This document shows positions 32,434-41,448 of a DNA stretch of 64,000 nt, piece by piece. The stretch lies in contig JAKFVT010000061.1 in NCBI GenBank assembly GCA_021732005.1, forward strand, positions 1 through 64,000, written 5' to 3'. Source of the stretch: Mycobacterium sp. GTDB lineage: Bacteria; Actinomycetota; Actinomycetes; Mycobacteriales; Mycobacteriaceae. The translations under genes were made by a program, and so were the position numbers. Every line of letters begins with the position of its first letter. Position 1 is the first letter of the stretch. The notes under the pieces are model-generated. The model did no database searches. It saw only the letters and a program-made list of their open reading frames with translations, and had not been told where the DNA came from.

Positions 32434-34314
32434 ATGGCGTGCCCGGCGTGCGGCGCCGAGGTTCCCGCCGGGGTGTTCTGCGGAACCTGTGGCGCGGATC
32501 TGAATCCGCAGCCCGGAGATGGCCCACGGTGGTTGCGCCCACGCGCGTACTGCGCCGCGCCCGACGAGCATGTGTTGCGGCCGGCGATTGCCAGTTCGGT
32601 GTTTCCGCACCTGAGCCAATTCTCGCGCACACCATTCAATTTGGGGCTGGTCCTCATCGTCGTGGCGATGGCGGTTGCCATTCAGTTGGCTCTGCCTGGC
32701 GCACTGGTGACGGTCTCAGCACTCGGCCTGCCGCTGCTGTTCGCGATCTACCGGCACCAATCCGGGATCTACCGCGACATTCCGCGCAGTTCGCTGGCGA
32801 TCACCGTCGTGTTGGGCATCGCGATGGGCGTCGGTTGGGTGTTTCTGACCGGCGATCTGGTGATCCGGGAAACGGGTGCACCGTTCGATGCCGGTATCGC
32901 CGGGCACCGAGTGCTGCGCGACGGCCTCGGGGTCGCCGAGGGCGGCGCCCTGCTGATGATGATTCCCGCCGCTGTGGTGCGACTGCTGCGACCGGGGGCG
33001 CGGGAATCGTTGAACGGCTTCGTGATAGGCGTTCTCTCCGCCCTGAGCTTCACCGCGGCGGCGACATTCACGCGGCTTGCACCACAATTCGCGGCTGCCA
33101 CCGTCGCCAAGAACCGGCCGGTGGAGTGGCTGTTTGTGGAAGCCGGTATCCGCGGGCTGGCCATCCCGCTCACCGCCGCCTGCGCAGGCGGATTGATCGG
33201 TGCCGCACTGTGGTTCAAGCGCCCCGCCGGTGCCGTCAGATTGCGGCGGTCGCTGGTGATTTCCGCGTTGACGGTCTTCGGGCTCATCGTGTTGGGGGTC
33301 TATGCGATCGTCGGGATCACCGACGTCGCGGGCCTTGCGCAGGAGAAGATGCTTGCCCTGCACATCGCGATGGCGTTGGTCGCACTGCTCGCACTGCGAC
33401 TCGGTCTGCAGCTCACCCTGCTGCACGAGCAGCCCGATCCGGTCCCCAGTGCGCCGCTGCTGTGTCTGCACTGCCGAAACGTGGTGCCCGAGATGACATT
33501 CTGTCCATCATGCGGTGCGGCCAACCACGCATCATCGGCCAAGTCCCGAGCCGACCGGCGCGCGGTCGTCCAGTCAGGAGCGCAGGAGGACGCGGCCGCC
33601 GAACTCTGGCCGGGCTACTCGGTGGATGCGCAGACATACACATCACCACCGCTGTCCCGCACGTCGAGCGCCCGCGTGCTGAGCTCGTGGCTGCTGGTAA
33701 TCGTGGTGATCACGGCGCCGCTGATCGCACTGTCCGCGAGCATCTCCGAGCCGGCTGTGGTCTACAACTGCCCGCCGGATTGTGGTCGGCCGCCCACCGG
33801 AACGCCGGTCGCGGCACTGCCCCGGTTCACCGCTCCCGACGGCGGGTTCTCGGTGTCCTACCCGGCACCCGGCTCGGCCTATGACCTCTCGTTCGCCGAC
33901 AACGGCGTGACGGCCCGCTTCACCGGCGGGGACGGCGGCACCATGAAGCTGTGGGGCATACCGGCCGGCGGGAAGTCGGCCAGAGAGGTCGCCGAGGAGT
34001 TCCTGGCGGCTCGCTATCCGGACGCCCGAACGGCCTACGAGATCCCGAACGCGATGGTCGGCTACCAGTTCGGCTACGGCGAGGTCGCCGACATCTGGCC
34101 GCAGGACGGCGACGCAAGTTACCGGCACCTGCGGCTGGTGATCCTGGTCGCGGTCAAGCACGACCTGGCGCTGGTCGCCGGCGCCATCGGCCCCTACCGC
34201 GAGTTCGGCCCGACGTTCGGTCCCGGCCGGCCGGCCAGCGCCAATCTGGAATTGGCAATGGACTTGGACAAGTACGTCAACAGCTTTTCCTGGCAGGGCG
34301 ATCCGGCGCGCTGA
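32434..34314 (+). CDS. Zinc-ribbon multi-pass membrane protein of unknown function
   Basis: The protein of about 626 residues starts with a zinc ribbon (ACPACGAEVPAGVFCGTCGADL), then about seven or eight membrane helices (residues 65-330), a second ribbon (LLCLHCRNVVPEMTFCPSCGA, about 345-370), a linker, one more helix (LLVIVVITAPLIALSAS) and an outer domain of about 170 residues (FTAPDGGFSVSYPAPGSAYD onward). The ribbons suggest cytoplasmic sensing and the outer domain suggests a surface role. ATGs at 32422 and 32410 overlap the sedolisin stop and are alternative starts. No known family function is recognised; coupling to the protease is likely. Confidence 0.72.
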   Translation: MACPACGAEVPAGVFCGTCGADLNPQPGDGPRWLRPRAYCAAPDEHVLRPAIASSVFPHLSQFSRTPFNLGLVLIVVAMAVAIQLALPGALVTVSALGLPLLFAIYRHQSGIYRDIPRSSLAITVVLGIAMGVGWVFLTGDLVIRETGAPFDAGIAGHRVLRDGLGVAEGGALLMMIPAAVVRLLRPGARESLNGFVIGVLSALSFTAAATFTRLAPQFAAATVAKNRPVEWLFVEAGIRGLAIPLTAACAGGLIGAALWFKRPAGAVRLRRSLVISALTVFGLIVLGVYAIVGITDVAGLAQEKMLALHIAMALVALLALRLGLQLTLLHEQPDPVPSAPLLCLHCRNVVPEMTFCPSCGAANHASSAKSRADRRAVVQSGAQEDAAAELWPGYSVDAQTYTSPPLSRTSSARVLSSWLLVIVVITAPLIALSASISEPAVVYNCPPDCGRPPTGTPVAALPRFTAPDGGFSVSYPAPGSAYDLSFADNGVTARFTGGDGGTMKLWGIPAGGKSAREVAEEFLAARYPDARTAYEIPNAMVGYQFGYGEVADIWPQDGDASYRHLRLVILVAVKHDLALVAGAIGPYREFGPTFGPGRPASANLELAMDLDKYVNSFSWQGDPAR

Positions 34315-34333
34315 GCGATGAGCCGCCCGACGG

Positions 34334-35008
34334 TCAGCGGCCGAACGCCCCGGTGAGCAGCAGCACCGCACCGATGACCACCAGCGCGACCGCGCTGATC
34401 TCGGCTTGGCGGAGCTGTATCCACGCCCGCAAGCGCTCGAGCGATCGGTCGAACCGCGCGGCCGCCATGGCGTGGGCCAGCACCGGCAGCAGCGTTCCCG
34501 AACCCGCCACCACCACGAAGTACCCCACCGCGACAGCCTGAGCGGCCGCCCCGAGCGTGGCCGCGTCGATCGCCAAACCCGCTGCGGCACAAGCGACGAT
34601 GATCTTCGGGTTGAGAACTCCGAACGCCATTCCGATCGCCGCGGTGCGGGTCGGGGACCACCTGCCGATGGCGTCGAGCCAGTGCGACGATCGCACCGCC
34701 TTCTTCCGCCGCAACCACAGCCACCCGCCGGTCACGATCAGCACGGCGCCCCCGATGAGCCGCAGTCGCACCTGCCAGACCGACGACGTCTCGGCCGAGC
34801 CTCCCACGAGCCTGGGAACGTTAAGGAACAGCACCGTCAGCACCGTCAGCCCGGTCACCCAGCCGGCCGCGAACGCCAGTCCCGCGGCGCGGGGCCGCGC
34901 CGAGTACAGCACCAGCAGTAAGGCGGGCAGTATCGAGATCGGTGAGAGCGCCACCACCAAAGCCAGTGGGATCAGCTCGGCGGACACCGCAGCCCAGTCA
35001 CCCGACAC
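34334..35008 (-). CDS. GAP family (GPL-addressing-like) membrane protein
   Basis: The 224-residue protein has six hydrophobic segments and the family's conserved IPLALVVALSPISILPALLLV (split: residues about 13-33) and GMAFGVLNPKIIVACAAAGLA (about 126) motifs, which contain the paired proline helices of the LysE/Sap-like fold. Mycobacterial GAP proteins help export glycopeptidolipids or related lipids; the cargo here is unknown. It is a stand-alone gene, convergent with the zinc-ribbon gene 19 bases away. Confidence 0.8.
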   Translation of the reverse strand: MSGDWAAVSAELIPLALVVALSPISILPALLLVLYSARPRAAGLAFAAGWVTGLTVLTVLFLNVPRLVGGSAETSSVWQVRLRLIGGAVLIVTGGWLWLRRKKAVRSSHWLDAIGRWSPTRTAAIGMAFGVLNPKIIVACAAAGLAIDAATLGAAAQAVAVGYFVVVAGSGTLLPVLAHAMAAARFDRSLERLRAWIQLRQAEISAVALVVIGAVLLLTGAFGR

Positions 35009-35091
35009 CCATCACCTCCGGTTCAGCAGCGCCAAGTTACGCAGTCCGGGCCGCCGGCGACAGCCTTGCGCGCAGCGTAATTCGAGAGCGG

Positions 35092-36393
35092 TCAGTCGTC
35101 GTCGGCGGCGTCGGATCGCGGTCTCGGGTCGCCGAACAGCGGGCGGCGCAGCGGCTGATGCCCGTGAACGCCCTCCGCGTAAGCGGTTTCGGCGTGCTGG
35201 GTGAAGTCCACCCCCGCGGTCTCGTCTTCGGGGCTGAGGCGGAAGCCGATCGTCCGGTCGATGAGCTTGGCGAGGGCGAACGACATGATGAACGCATAGG
35301 CGGCCACCACGACCATCGCGACCGCCTGCTTGCCCAATTGCGCCAGCCCGCCGCCATAGAAGAGGCCCTGCGGGCCGCCGGTCATCACCGCGGTGGCCAG
35401 GAAGCCGATCAGCAGCACCCCGACAACGCCACCGACGAAATGCACACCGACCACGTCGAGCGAGTCGTCGTAGCCGAACCGGAACTTCAGACCGATCGCG
35501 AACGAACACACGACGCCCGCCGCCACCCCGACGATCGCGGCGCCGAGGGTGTTCACGGTGCCGCACGAGGGTGTGATCGCAACCAGCCCTGCGACGACGC
35601 CGGAGGCCGCGCCGAACGTCGTCGGGCGGCCGTCACGGATCTGCTCGACCGACAACCAGCCGAGCATGCCCAGGCAGCCGGCCACCAGCGTGTTGAGGAA
35701 GATGGCCGCCGCCGTGCCGTTGGCAGCCAGCGCGGATCCGGCGTTGAAGCCGAACCAGCCGAACCACAGCAGTCCGACGCCCAGCAGAACGAAGGGCAGG
35801 TTATGCGGACGCATCGCGTCGACCTTGAATCCGATGCGCGGACCCAACACCAGGGCCAGCGCCAGCGCCGAGGACCCGGAGACGATCTCGACGACAAGCC
35901 CGCCGGCGTAGTCGAGTACCCCGAGCTTGAAGAGCCAGCCACCAGGAGCCCAGACCCAGTGCGCGACAACGGCATACACCACAATGGACCAGACCGGCAC
36001 GAAGATCATCCACGCGGCGAACTTGGCCCGGTCGGCGATCGCGCCGCTGATGAGCGCGGCGGTGATGATCGCGAAGCTGAGCTGGAACGTAGAGAAGAGC
36101 AGTTCGGGAACCTGGCCGTGCACGGTGCTGGGGCCGATTCCGGCCATCCCGATATGCGACAGGTCGCCGATCACCCCGCCGAGGCTGGTTCCGGAGAACG
36201 CCAGTGTGTAACCGAACAGCAGCCAGGCCACGGTGACCAGCGGGATGGCGATGAAGCTCATCATGATCATGTTGAGCACACCGGTTGTGCGGACCATGCC
36301 GCCGTAAAAGATGGCCAGTCCCGGTGTCATCAACAGGACGAGCGCTGTGCTGGCCAGCAGCCACGCGGTGGCGGCAGGATCGATCGCTTGCAA
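35092..36393 (-). CDS. amt: Ammonium transporter Amt
   Basis: The 433-residue protein has eleven membrane helices and Amt landmarks: LMTPGLAIFYGGMVRTTGVLN (about 20-40), DYAGGLVVEIVSG (about 164), the ITPSCGTVNTLGA segment and the pore histidine in VVGVHFVGGVVG (about 322). The C-terminal tail (about 370-433) is where GlnK-type regulators dock. It starts with TTG preceded by GAAGGAG. No glnK/glnD genes follow here, so this may be a second, unlinked Amt copy. Confidence 0.92.
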   Translation of the reverse strand: MQAIDPAATAWLLASTALVLLMTPGLAIFYGGMVRTTGVLNMIMMSFIAIPLVTVAWLLFGYTLAFSGTSLGGVIGDLSHIGMAGIGPSTVHGQVPELLFSTFQLSFAIITAALISGAIADRAKFAAWMIFVPVWSIVVYAVVAHWVWAPGGWLFKLGVLDYAGGLVVEIVSGSSALALALVLGPRIGFKVDAMRPHNLPFVLLGVGLLWFGWFGFNAGSALAANGTAAAIFLNTLVAGCLGMLGWLSVEQIRDGRPTTFGAASGVVAGLVAITPSCGTVNTLGAAIVGVAAGVVCSFAIGLKFRFGYDDSLDVVGVHFVGGVVGVLLIGFLATAVMTGGPQGLFYGGGLAQLGKQAVAMVVVAAYAFIMSFALAKLIDRTIGFRLSPEDETAGVDFTQHAETAYAEGVHGHQPLRRPLFGDPRPRSDAADDD

Positions 36394-36519
36394 AGTCCGG
36401 CTCCTTCGACGGTCCCGACGAGAATGTCGGCGCGAAGTTTCGGCGGTGCGGCGATCGTGTTTCAGGGATGTTTCGGCGGGCAGGAGCGAAGCGACTCGGG
36501 GATCGATGAAGCGCGGACC

Positions 36520-37020
36520 TCACCACCCCATCGAGCCGGGGATTCCCTTGAACGGACCGACGACCCGGCTGGTGATCCAGCCGCCGTAGAACCCGCCCGG
36601 TTGGGGCACCACCGTCTCGCCGTCGACGGTGCACCGGTCGACCATGCTGGCCATCACCGCGATGGCGCCGGCGATCTCGGCGAACGGAGGGGTCGGCCGG
36701 GGATAGGTCCACGCGGCCCTGGACGCCACCGCGTCGCCGGCCACCAGGTCGTAGTAGCGCGCCTGGCCTTTCCATTCACACATCGACGCTCCCGGAGCAT
36801 CGCGCAGCACACCGTCGGCGAAGGCCTCGCGAGGCAGGTAGTAGGTCGGCGGATGACTTGTCTCGAGCACTCGCCAGCTGCGGGTGGTGGATGCGATCAC
36901 GCGGCCGCCGAGTTCGACGGTGATCGTGCCCGCGAACGGCTCCAGGCGCGGCGGACGCGGGTAATCCCACACTGACTCCTGGCCCGGGCCTGCTTGTTCC
37001 GGTGTCGGCCACTCGTTCAT
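36520..37020 (-). CDS. DUF427 family protein
   Basis: The 166-residue protein contains the DUF427 core: VWDYPRPPRLEPFAGTITVE (about 18-37), the SWRVLETSHPPTYYLPREA segment, CEWKGQARYYDLV (about 80-92) and AAWTYPRPTPPF, ending FYGGWITSRVVGPFKG. The family adopts a small beta barrel of unknown function. The ATG at 37018-37020 (MNEWPTPEQ) is used; the longer frame overlaps the divergent DUF1232 gene. Confidence 0.85.
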   Translation of the reverse strand: MNEWPTPEQAGPGQESVWDYPRPPRLEPFAGTITVELGGRVIASTTRSWRVLETSHPPTYYLPREAFADGVLRDAPGASMCEWKGQARYYDLVAGDAVASRAAWTYPRPTPPFAEIAGAIAVMASMVDRCTVDGETVVPQPGGFYGGWITSRVVGPFKGIPGSMGW

Positions 37021-37037
37021 GTCTCGACGATACGAAG

Positions 37038-37463
37038 ATGGACGGCGTGATGGGCGACTGGTGGCTGATTCCGGTCTCACTCGCCACCGCCCTGGTCGTG
37101 GCGTGGCTGGTCCTGGCGATCACGCTGTGGGTGACGAAACCCGACCAGGTGGGCATCACCGACCTGCTTCGCCTGCTGCCCGACACGGTGCGATTGCTCA
37201 AACGCCTGGCCGGCGACCGGCAGCTGCCGCGCCGCATCCGCGTGGTCCTGATCCTGCTGCTGACCTTCCTCGCCTCGCCCATCGACCTGATTCCCGACTT
37301 CATTCCGGTGCTCGGCTACGCCGACGACGTGATCATCACCGCCCTCGCACTGCGCTGGGTCACCCGCACCGCGGGGCCGGAGGCGCTGGCGAGGCATTGG
37401 CCGGGGACGCCCGACGGGCTGGCCGCGCTGCGCCGCTTGTGCCGGTTGCCGGAACCGGATTGA
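37038..37463 (+). CDS. DUF1232 (YkvA-like) membrane protein
   Basis: The 141-residue protein has one N-terminal membrane helix (WWLIPVSLATALVVAWLVLA), a linker and the DUF1232 core, RRIRVVLILLLTFLASPIDLIPDFIPVLGYADDVIITALALRW (about 67-109), with its ASPIDLIPDFIP signature. The function is unknown. Starts at 37047 (GTG) or 37050 (ATG) are alternatives. The gene is divergent from DUF427, with only 17 bases between start codons. Confidence 0.82.
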   Translation: MDGVMGDWWLIPVSLATALVVAWLVLAITLWVTKPDQVGITDLLRLLPDTVRLLKRLAGDRQLPRRIRVVLILLLTFLASPIDLIPDFIPVLGYADDVIITALALRWVTRTAGPEALARHWPGTPDGLAALRRLCRLPEPD

Positions 37464-37504
37464 CCAACCCTCGGTGACGATCGCGACCTCCTTGGGTACG
37501 CTCT

Positions 37505-37522
37505 GCTGAGCGACTGCTTAGC
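37505..37522. promoter_or_regulatory. Candidate shared operator upstream of the molybdenum hydroxylase large subunit
   Basis: GCTGAGC-GACT-GCTTAGC is a near-perfect inverted repeat with a 4-base spacer, 43 bases upstream of the large-subunit ATG. The same element, perfect, stands at 41276-41293 before the FAD/FeS subunit unit. Confidence 0.55.
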
Positions 37523-37565
37523 GCTGTCGCATCCGGCTCGCCGACGACGCATTGGAGCGAATGCC

Positions 37566-39893
37566 ATGGCCGCACCAGCCACCCGTTACGCGGGAACCCG
37601 TGTGCCGCGGGTCGAGGACACTCGCCTGCTCACCGGGCATGGCACCTATGTCGACGACGTCGTCCGGCCGGGCATGCTGCACGCCTGCTTCGTCCGCAGC
37701 CCGTTCGCGCACGCCCGGATCAACCGCATCGACACCTCGGCGGCCGTGGCCATGCCCGGTGTGCATGCGGTCCTCACCGCGGCCGATCTGAACGACGACG
37801 TCCACGAGGCCTGGCACGCGGTGGCGGGTAAGGACGTCGCGGACACCCCGCGCCCGCCGCTGGCCGAGGTTGAGGTGAAGTTCGTCGGAGACCCCATTGC
37901 GATCGTGATCGCCGAGAACCGCTACCTCGCCGAGGACGCCCTGGAACTGATCGACGTCGACTACGAGCCGCTCCCCGCCATCGCCGATTTCACCAAGGCC
38001 GTTGGTCACGAGGCGGTGGTTCACGAGGCCTACCCCGACAACGTCGCAGGCGGCCTGGCCGGCGCGCCGCCCGACGAGGAGGCGTTCGCCGCGGCCGCCT
38101 ATGTCGCCGACGAACGGATCTATCAGCAGACCCATGTGCCGGTGCCGATCGAGACCCGCGGCCTGGTCGTCGAATGGATCGCCGCGACACAGGAACTCAC
38201 CCTGTGGGCCTCCACCCAGACACCGCACGAATTGCGCGCCTTCGCCGCGCGACTGCTCGGCATCCCGGCCCAGGGCGTACGGGTGATCGCCCGGGATACC
38301 GGCGGCGGTTTCGGCCAGAAGGTCGTCCCGATGCGCGAGGACATGTGCATTTTGCTGGCTGCGCGCAAGGTGTCCGCACCGCTGAAATGGATCGAGGACC
38401 GCCGCGAGAACCTGATGTCCGCAGGGCAGGCGCGCCACGTCGACGGCCGCGCACGGATGGCGTTCGACGCCGACGGCGCGATCACCGCCGTCGACATCGA
38501 TTTCCTCCAGGACATCGGGGCCTACCCCACTCCGTACCCGGTGCTGACGACCGCCGCGATCGGGATGTTCTTCCCCGGGCCCTACCGGGTGCCGAAGTCA
38601 AGCTTCAACTACAAGACGGTGTTCACCAACACCAGCGGCCTGGCCGCCTATCGCGGACCCTGGCAGTACGAAACCCTCACGCGGGAAATACTTCTCGACA
38701 TCGCGGCCCGCAAGATGGGCATCGATCCGGTCGAGCTGCGCCGCAAGAATCTGCTGCGCCGTGACGAAATGCCGTTCTTCAACCCCAACGGCATGCCGTA
38801 CGACCACGTCGCGCCGATGGAGACCTTCGAGCAGGCCGTCAAGATCCTCGATCACGAAGGCTTCCGCAAGGAACAGGCCGAGGCATTGGCCCAGGGGCGC
38901 TACCTCGGGCTCGGATTCTCGGCCTACATCGAGCCGACCGGTGCCGCGACGGGACACCTGGCCACCGAGGGCTGCACCATCCGGATGGAGCCGACCGGCA
39001 AGATCAACGTGTACGTCAACGGCGGCTCGAGCGGCAACAGCATCGAGACCACCGTCGTGCAACTGACCGCCGACGCGCTGGGCGCCGACATCGCCGATGT
39101 GTCAACGATTCAGGGCGACACCGCGGTCACACCCTACGGCGCAGGCACCCAGGGCAGCCGCAGCGGACCGATGACCGCAGGCGCGGTCAGCGACGCGGGC
39201 ACGATCCTGCGTGGCCAGCTGGTGGCCATGGCGGCGCATGTGCTCGGGGTCGACGAGTCCGACATCGAACTCGCGAACTCGCGGGCGAGCACAAAGGAAG
39301 ACTCCACTGGGTCTTCTAAGAGCGTCAGTTTCGCCGATCTGGCCTACCGCTCCTACTACGAGCCCCAACAGCTCGCGCCAGGGATGGCGGCCACACTGGA
39401 AGCCACCGCGCGCTTCACCTCGCAGACGATGATCCACTGGGCCAACGCAACTCACGCCTGCACCTGCGAGGTGGACATCACCACCGGCCGGGTCACGCTG
39501 ACCCGCTACATCGTCAGCGAAGACGTCGGCCCGATGATCAACCCCAATATCGTCGAAGGGCAGATCGCCGGCGGAACCGTGCAGGGCATCGGCGGCGCAC
39601 TGTTGGAGAACCTGGTGTACGACGACGAGGGAAACCCGTTGTCCACCACGTTCGTCGACTACCTGCTGCCCACCGCGACCGAGGTACCGCCGATCGAGTA
39701 CGGCCACGTCGAGGTGCCCGGCCCCGGCGTCGGCGGCTACAAGGGATGTGGCGAGGGCGGTGCCATCGGCTCGACCCCCGCCGTGATCAACGCGATCAAT
39801 GACGCTCTGGCCCCGCTCGGGGTGACGGTCACGACGTTGCCTGCCACGCCCTCGCAGATCGTGGCGTTGATCGAAGCGGCCGCGACCGCTTAG
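37566..39893 (+). CDS. Molybdenum hydroxylase large subunit (xanthine dehydrogenase/CoxL family)
   Basis: The 775-residue protein is full length for the molybdopterin subunit. It has RYAGTRVPRVEDTRLLTGHG at the start, the cofactor loop RDTGGGFGQKVVP (about 241), the QGSRSGPMTAGA segment and the catalytic glutamate at residue 730 in GYKGCGEGGAIG. The active-site loop at 361-367 reads AYRGPWQ, so it has neither the cysteine-selenium motif of form I CO dehydrogenase nor the usual AYRGAGR. It therefore hydroxylates some other compound. Its FeS and FAD partners lie downstream on the opposite strand, an unusual layout. Confidence 0.85.
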   Translation: MAAPATRYAGTRVPRVEDTRLLTGHGTYVDDVVRPGMLHACFVRSPFAHARINRIDTSAAVAMPGVHAVLTAADLNDDVHEAWHAVAGKDVADTPRPPLAEVEVKFVGDPIAIVIAENRYLAEDALELIDVDYEPLPAIADFTKAVGHEAVVHEAYPDNVAGGLAGAPPDEEAFAAAAYVADERIYQQTHVPVPIETRGLVVEWIAATQELTLWASTQTPHELRAFAARLLGIPAQGVRVIARDTGGGFGQKVVPMREDMCILLAARKVSAPLKWIEDRRENLMSAGQARHVDGRARMAFDADGAITAVDIDFLQDIGAYPTPYPVLTTAAIGMFFPGPYRVPKSSFNYKTVFTNTSGLAAYRGPWQYETLTREILLDIAARKMGIDPVELRRKNLLRRDEMPFFNPNGMPYDHVAPMETFEQAVKILDHEGFRKEQAEALAQGRYLGLGFSAYIEPTGAATGHLATEGCTIRMEPTGKINVYVNGGSSGNSIETTVVQLTADALGADIADVSTIQGDTAVTPYGAGTQGSRSGPMTAGAVSDAGTILRGQLVAMAAHVLGVDESDIELANSRASTKEDSTGSSKSVSFADLAYRSYYEPQQLAPGMAATLEATARFTSQTMIHWANATHACTCEVDITTGRVTLTRYIVSEDVGPMINPNIVEGQIAGGTVQGIGGALLENLVYDDEGNPLSTTFVDYLLPTATEVPPIEYGHVEVPGPGVGGYKGCGEGGAIGSTPAVINAINDALAPLGVTVTTLPATPSQIVALIEAAATA

Positions 39894-40384
39894 GTTGCGG
39901 CCGCGCCGGCTTCTGCGCCGGTTTCTGCGGCTTGGTGCACCGCGTTCACGATGCCCTGATAGCCGGTGCAGCGGCAGAAGTTGCCCGACAGGCCTTCGCG
40001 GATCTCCTCATCGGTGGGATGAGGGTTGTCGCGCAGCAGCGCGGTGATCGACATGACGAATCCCGGTGTGCAGAAACCACATTGCAGCCCATGGCAGTCA
40101 CGCAGGGCGGCCTGTACCGGTGACAGATCACCGTCGGCCGAGGCCACTCCTTCGACCGTGGACACCTCGGCATCCTCGGCCTGCACCGCGAACACCAGAC
40201 ACGACCGCACCGCAGCCCCGTCGAGCAACACCGTGCAGGCGCCGCACGAGCCATGCTCGCATCCCAGGTGGGTCCCGGTCAGACCGCACCGCTCGCGCAG
40301 GAAGTCGGCCAGGGTCAGCCGCGGTTCGACGGTCGCCTCATATGGAGTTCCGTTGACGGACAACCGGATCGGACGTTCATGCAT
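39890..40384 (-). CDS. Molybdenum hydroxylase [2Fe-2S] subunit (CoxS-like)
   Basis: The 164-residue protein has both [2Fe-2S] domains: the plant-type set CEHGSCGACTVLLDG (about 42-56) with a later SCLVF, and the helical set CGFCTPGFV and CRCTGYQGIV. It carries electrons from the molybdenum site to FAD. The ATG at 40382-40384 (MHERPIRLS) overlaps the FAD-subunit stop by 8 bases, so the two are coupled. Its stop overlaps that of the convergent large subunit by 4 bases. Confidence 0.92.
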   Translation of the reverse strand: MHERPIRLSVNGTPYEATVEPRLTLADFLRERCGLTGTHLGCEHGSCGACTVLLDGAAVRSCLVFAVQAEDAEVSTVEGVASADGDLSPVQAALRDCHGLQCGFCTPGFVMSITALLRDNPHPTDEEIREGLSGNFCRCTGYQGIVNAVHQAAETGAEAGAAAT

Positions 40385-41252
40385 CGAAGGCCTCCTTGAC
40401 TGCAGCACGCCAGGCCTGCGCGGCCATGGCCGCCCCGACCTTTCGCCGGTAGTCGGCCGAACCCTGCAGGTCGGCCGGAATGTCGCCGAGTCCGCTCATC
40501 GCGAGCTCACCGATCTCTTCGGCGGTGATGTCACCGACCGGGCGCCCCGCGATCGCCGCCTCGGCGACCGAGGCACGCCTCGGCGTGGCGGACAGTCCGA
40601 GCAGCCCGATGGCGCTGCGCCGAACCTTGTCGCCGTCGTCGAGTTCGACGGCGGCCACAGCGCCGGCGATCGCGAAATCGCCATGGCGGCGGGCGAATTC
40701 CTCCACCGCGAAGCCGCAGCGGCCGGACCAGACCGGGAAGCGCAGACCCACCAGCACCTCGTCGGCTTCCATCGCGGTCTCCCACACCCCGGCGAAGAAT
40801 TCGCCGGCCGGGATCTCGCGTCGCCCGGATGCCGACACCACCTCGATCGTGGCGTCGAGCGCCAGGGCGACGGCGCCGTATTCGGCGGCCGGGTCGGCAT
40901 GGGCGATCGACCCGCCGATCGTGCCCCGGCTGCGAATCTGGAAGTGCCCGATCAGCGGCGTGACCCTGGTCAACAGCGGCACGCTCGCACGCACCCGCTC
41001 GTCGCCGCCGACCACGGCGTGGGTGGTGCCACCGCCGATCCACAGCGAGTCACCGTCGGCCTTGATGCCCTTCATCTCGTCGAGGCGCGAGATGTCGATC
41101 AGGTTGTCGAAGAACGCCAAGCGCATCGACAGCATCGGAACCAGGCTCTGTCCGCCACCGAGGAGCTTGGCGTCGTCGCCGAATTCGCTGAGCATCTGCG
41201 TCGCCGCGGCGACGCTGTCGGGCCGGTGATAGTCGAAGGGCGCCGGCTTCAT
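40377..41252 (-). CDS. Molybdenum hydroxylase FAD-binding subunit (CoxM-like)
   Basis: The 291-residue protein has the FAD motifs KLLGGGQSLVPMLSMRL (about 29-45) and TIGGSIAHADPAAE (about 111-124), typical of CO dehydrogenase/xanthine dehydrogenase medium subunits. It passes electrons from the FeS subunit to an external acceptor. It is first in the minus-strand unit and is preceded by a perfect palindrome matching one ahead of the large subunit. Confidence 0.92.
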   Translation of the reverse strand: MKPAPFDYHRPDSVAAATQMLSEFGDDAKLLGGGQSLVPMLSMRLAFFDNLIDISRLDEMKGIKADGDSLWIGGGTTHAVVGGDERVRASVPLLTRVTPLIGHFQIRSRGTIGGSIAHADPAAEYGAVALALDATIEVVSASGRREIPAGEFFAGVWETAMEADEVLVGLRFPVWSGRCGFAVEEFARRHGDFAIAGAVAAVELDDGDKVRRSAIGLLGLSATPRRASVAEAAIAGRPVGDITAEEIGELAMSGLGDIPADLQGSADYRRKVGAAMAAQAWRAAVKEAFDA

Positions 41253-41273
41253 CGGCGGCCGCCACGGGTCGTC

Positions 41274-41295
41274 ATGCTGAGCATGTGCTCAGCAT
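41274..41295. promoter_or_regulatory. Palindromic candidate operator upstream of the FAD/FeS subunit unit
   Basis: Arms ATGCTGAGCA and TGCTCAGCAT form a perfect 10-base inverted repeat with a 2-base centre, 21 bases upstream of the FAD-subunit start. Its core GCTGAGC-N4-GCTCAGC recurs with one change at 37505-37522. Confidence 0.65.
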
Positions 41296-41448
41296 AGCGG
41301 GCAGCGCAAGGCCTGCGACTTCGGCGCGGTTCCGTTCGCTCAGCGACGATTCGCGCGCCGACATTACGGTGGACGGAACCGTCGGCGTCCCGCTGGGCCA
41401 CCCGGCCTAGCTGGGGCCGCGCCAGCAATTGCCCGCATACTGTCGAGC

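Noticed and set aside
37566..41252. Aerobic carbon monoxide dehydrogenase (coxMSL)
   Set aside because: The large subunit lacks the AYxCSFR motif of true CO dehydrogenase and the gene order is not coxMSL.
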